A stretch of DNA of 37,237 nucleotides, taken from contig JAAYDI010000132.1 in assembly GCA_012729315.1 (NCBI GenBank), positions 1 through 37,237 on the forward strand. The letters are read 5' to 3'. Shown here one piece after another: positions 36,669-37,237 of this stretch. Both the position numbers and the translations under genes were made by a program. This DNA comes from Planctomycetaceae bacterium (GTDB lineage Bacteria > Planctomycetota > Planctomycetia > Pirellulales > Pirellulaceae). Within the stretch, counting starts at the first letter, position 1. Each line of letters opens with the position of its first letter. Under the pieces are notes generated by a model. The model saw only the letters and a list, made by a program, of their open reading frames with translations. It was not told the origin of the DNA and made no database searches.

Positions 36669-37237
36669 CAAAATTTTGGCCCTGGACGAAATGGCGGCCG
36701 CGGTTGGCGCGCGGGAGAAGACGTCCCCCTCCGCACCAGCAGCCGGCGACTCCGCAGCGGCGAGACTGATTGCCGACGACCAAGCCCGGCGCGAGCGCGA
36801 GCGACTCGCCCGCCGCGCGGAGATTCGCCAGCAGATTGCGGAGCGAGGCGGGCTCGAGCGACAACTGGCGGACTTGGCGCAGCAGCTACAGCTACTCGAC
36901 GAGAAGGCCGATAGCCTGGCTGCGGAGCACCAGGAACGCACCGGGCCGATCCAAGAGGCATTGGGCAGTGCCGCCGACAGCAAGCGGGCCGGCCTGCTCC
37001 AGAAGCTTTATGAAGCGAACTACGACCTAGAGCAAGCCCTGGCCGTGGTTGAGCGGATGCGCCGGCCGCTCAGAAAGCAACACTCCGCAATCGGGATTGA
37101 GTACGCCCGGCTGCCCACTGAGCAGAGGCTGTCCAGTGAGGACGTGGCAGCGCCCGAGTTGCGATGCGAATTGTTCGTGACAAAACAACGCCTAGCCGCG
37201 GCAGAGCAACGCATTGAACGCGCGAGGGATTGGGTAA
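36661..37237 (+). CDS. Coiled-coil protein, C-terminus outside the window
   Basis: The frame starts MNDKILALDEMAAAVGARE, overlaps the preceding stop by eight bases and is still open at the window end (192 codons visible). Residues about 38-110 are a heptad-like coiled coil ('ARRERERLARRAEIRQQIA', 'LERQLADLAQQLQLLDEKA'), and 165-192 look helical as well. There is no signal peptide or membrane segment. It could be a phage scaffold-like, tail-related or DNA-organising protein; nothing decides this. Confidence 0.6.
   Translation, partial: MNDKILALDEMAAAVGAREKTSPSAPAAGDSAAARLIADDQARRERERLARRAEIRQQIAERGGLERQLADLAQQLQLLDEKADSLAAEHQERTGPIQEALGSAADSKRAGLLQKLYEANYDLEQALAVVERMRRPLRKQHSAIGIEYARLPTEQRLSSEDVAAPELRCELFVTKQRLAAAEQRIERARDWV

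Larger units (their letters stand above)
30120..37237 (+). mobile_element. Integrated phage-like element with integrase and replication module (right copy)
   Basis: From the integrase onward every gene is on the plus strand and most overlap at stop-start codons. The order is integrase, regulator-like gene, small protein, excisionase-like HTH, replication initiator, helicase-loader-like ATPase and short unknown genes. This is the early region of a temperate phage, phage satellite or integrative plasmid. No capsid, terminase or conjugation gene is visible before the window ends. The left boundary is only approximate: it lies between the KAS gene and the inverted repeats at 30169. No att repeat, tRNA or truncated gene marks it. 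The right end is outside the window. Confidence 0.8.

Overview
The window looks like a high-GC bacterial chromosome segment, most probably from a planctomycete. The evidence is a Ser/Thr kinase with one membrane span and a long outer domain, a large secreted repeat protein, a protein with the N-terminal 'YHEWLGL...YYQLLG' module that I know from planctomycetes, a Gfo/Idh/MocA-type gene of the expanded planctomycete kind, and phage-type integrases of a planctomycete-like family. This placement is inference from family resemblance; no rRNA or tRNA gene is present.

Layout. (1) 1-~1712: the end of an integrated element on the minus strand: a partial unknown gene, three tightly overlapping small genes and a regulator-like gene. 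The element ends inside a Gfo/Idh/MocA dehydrogenase gene that has lost its NAD-binding N-terminus (1714-2619). (2) 2988-5355: a small TPR protein, a NUDIX hydrolase whose stop codon lies in a heptamer repeat, and a TrpB2-like tryptophan synthase beta chain. (3) 5568-15797, plus strand: a Lon-like AAA protease coupled to a universal-stress-like protein, a ~1000-residue exported repeat protein, polyphosphate kinase PPK1 and a membrane protein with a J-like N-terminal module. (4) 16040-22187: a mutagenesis cassette imuA-imuB-(four-helix-bundle protein)-dnaE2, behind a consensus-like promoter whose -10 region overlaps a perfect GTAC-N4-GTAC palindrome, a probable LexA operator. (5) 22433-24256: a membrane Ser/Thr kinase. 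(6) 29996-24268, minus strand: six tightly packed genes, KAS, ACP, two CrtI/phytoene-desaturase-like flavoenzymes, a FabZ-like dehydratase and a FabI-like enoyl reductase. This is a dedicated type II fatty-acid/polyene type pathway. (7) ~30120-37237: a second integrated element on the plus strand, with integrase, a regulator-like gene homologous to the one in region 1, an excisionase-like HTH protein, a replication initiator carrying iteron-like repeats inside its gene, a helicase-loader-like ATPase and a run of short phage-type genes that leaves the window.

The two elements carry the same module (leader hairpin, regulator-like gene, terminator) in opposite orientations. They therefore form a diverged inverted repeat flanking about 30 kb of chromosome. 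The most interesting points are the CrtI/FAS lipid cluster, the four-helix protein inside the SOS mutasome operon with its probable operator, and the lambda-like origin inside the element's initiator gene.
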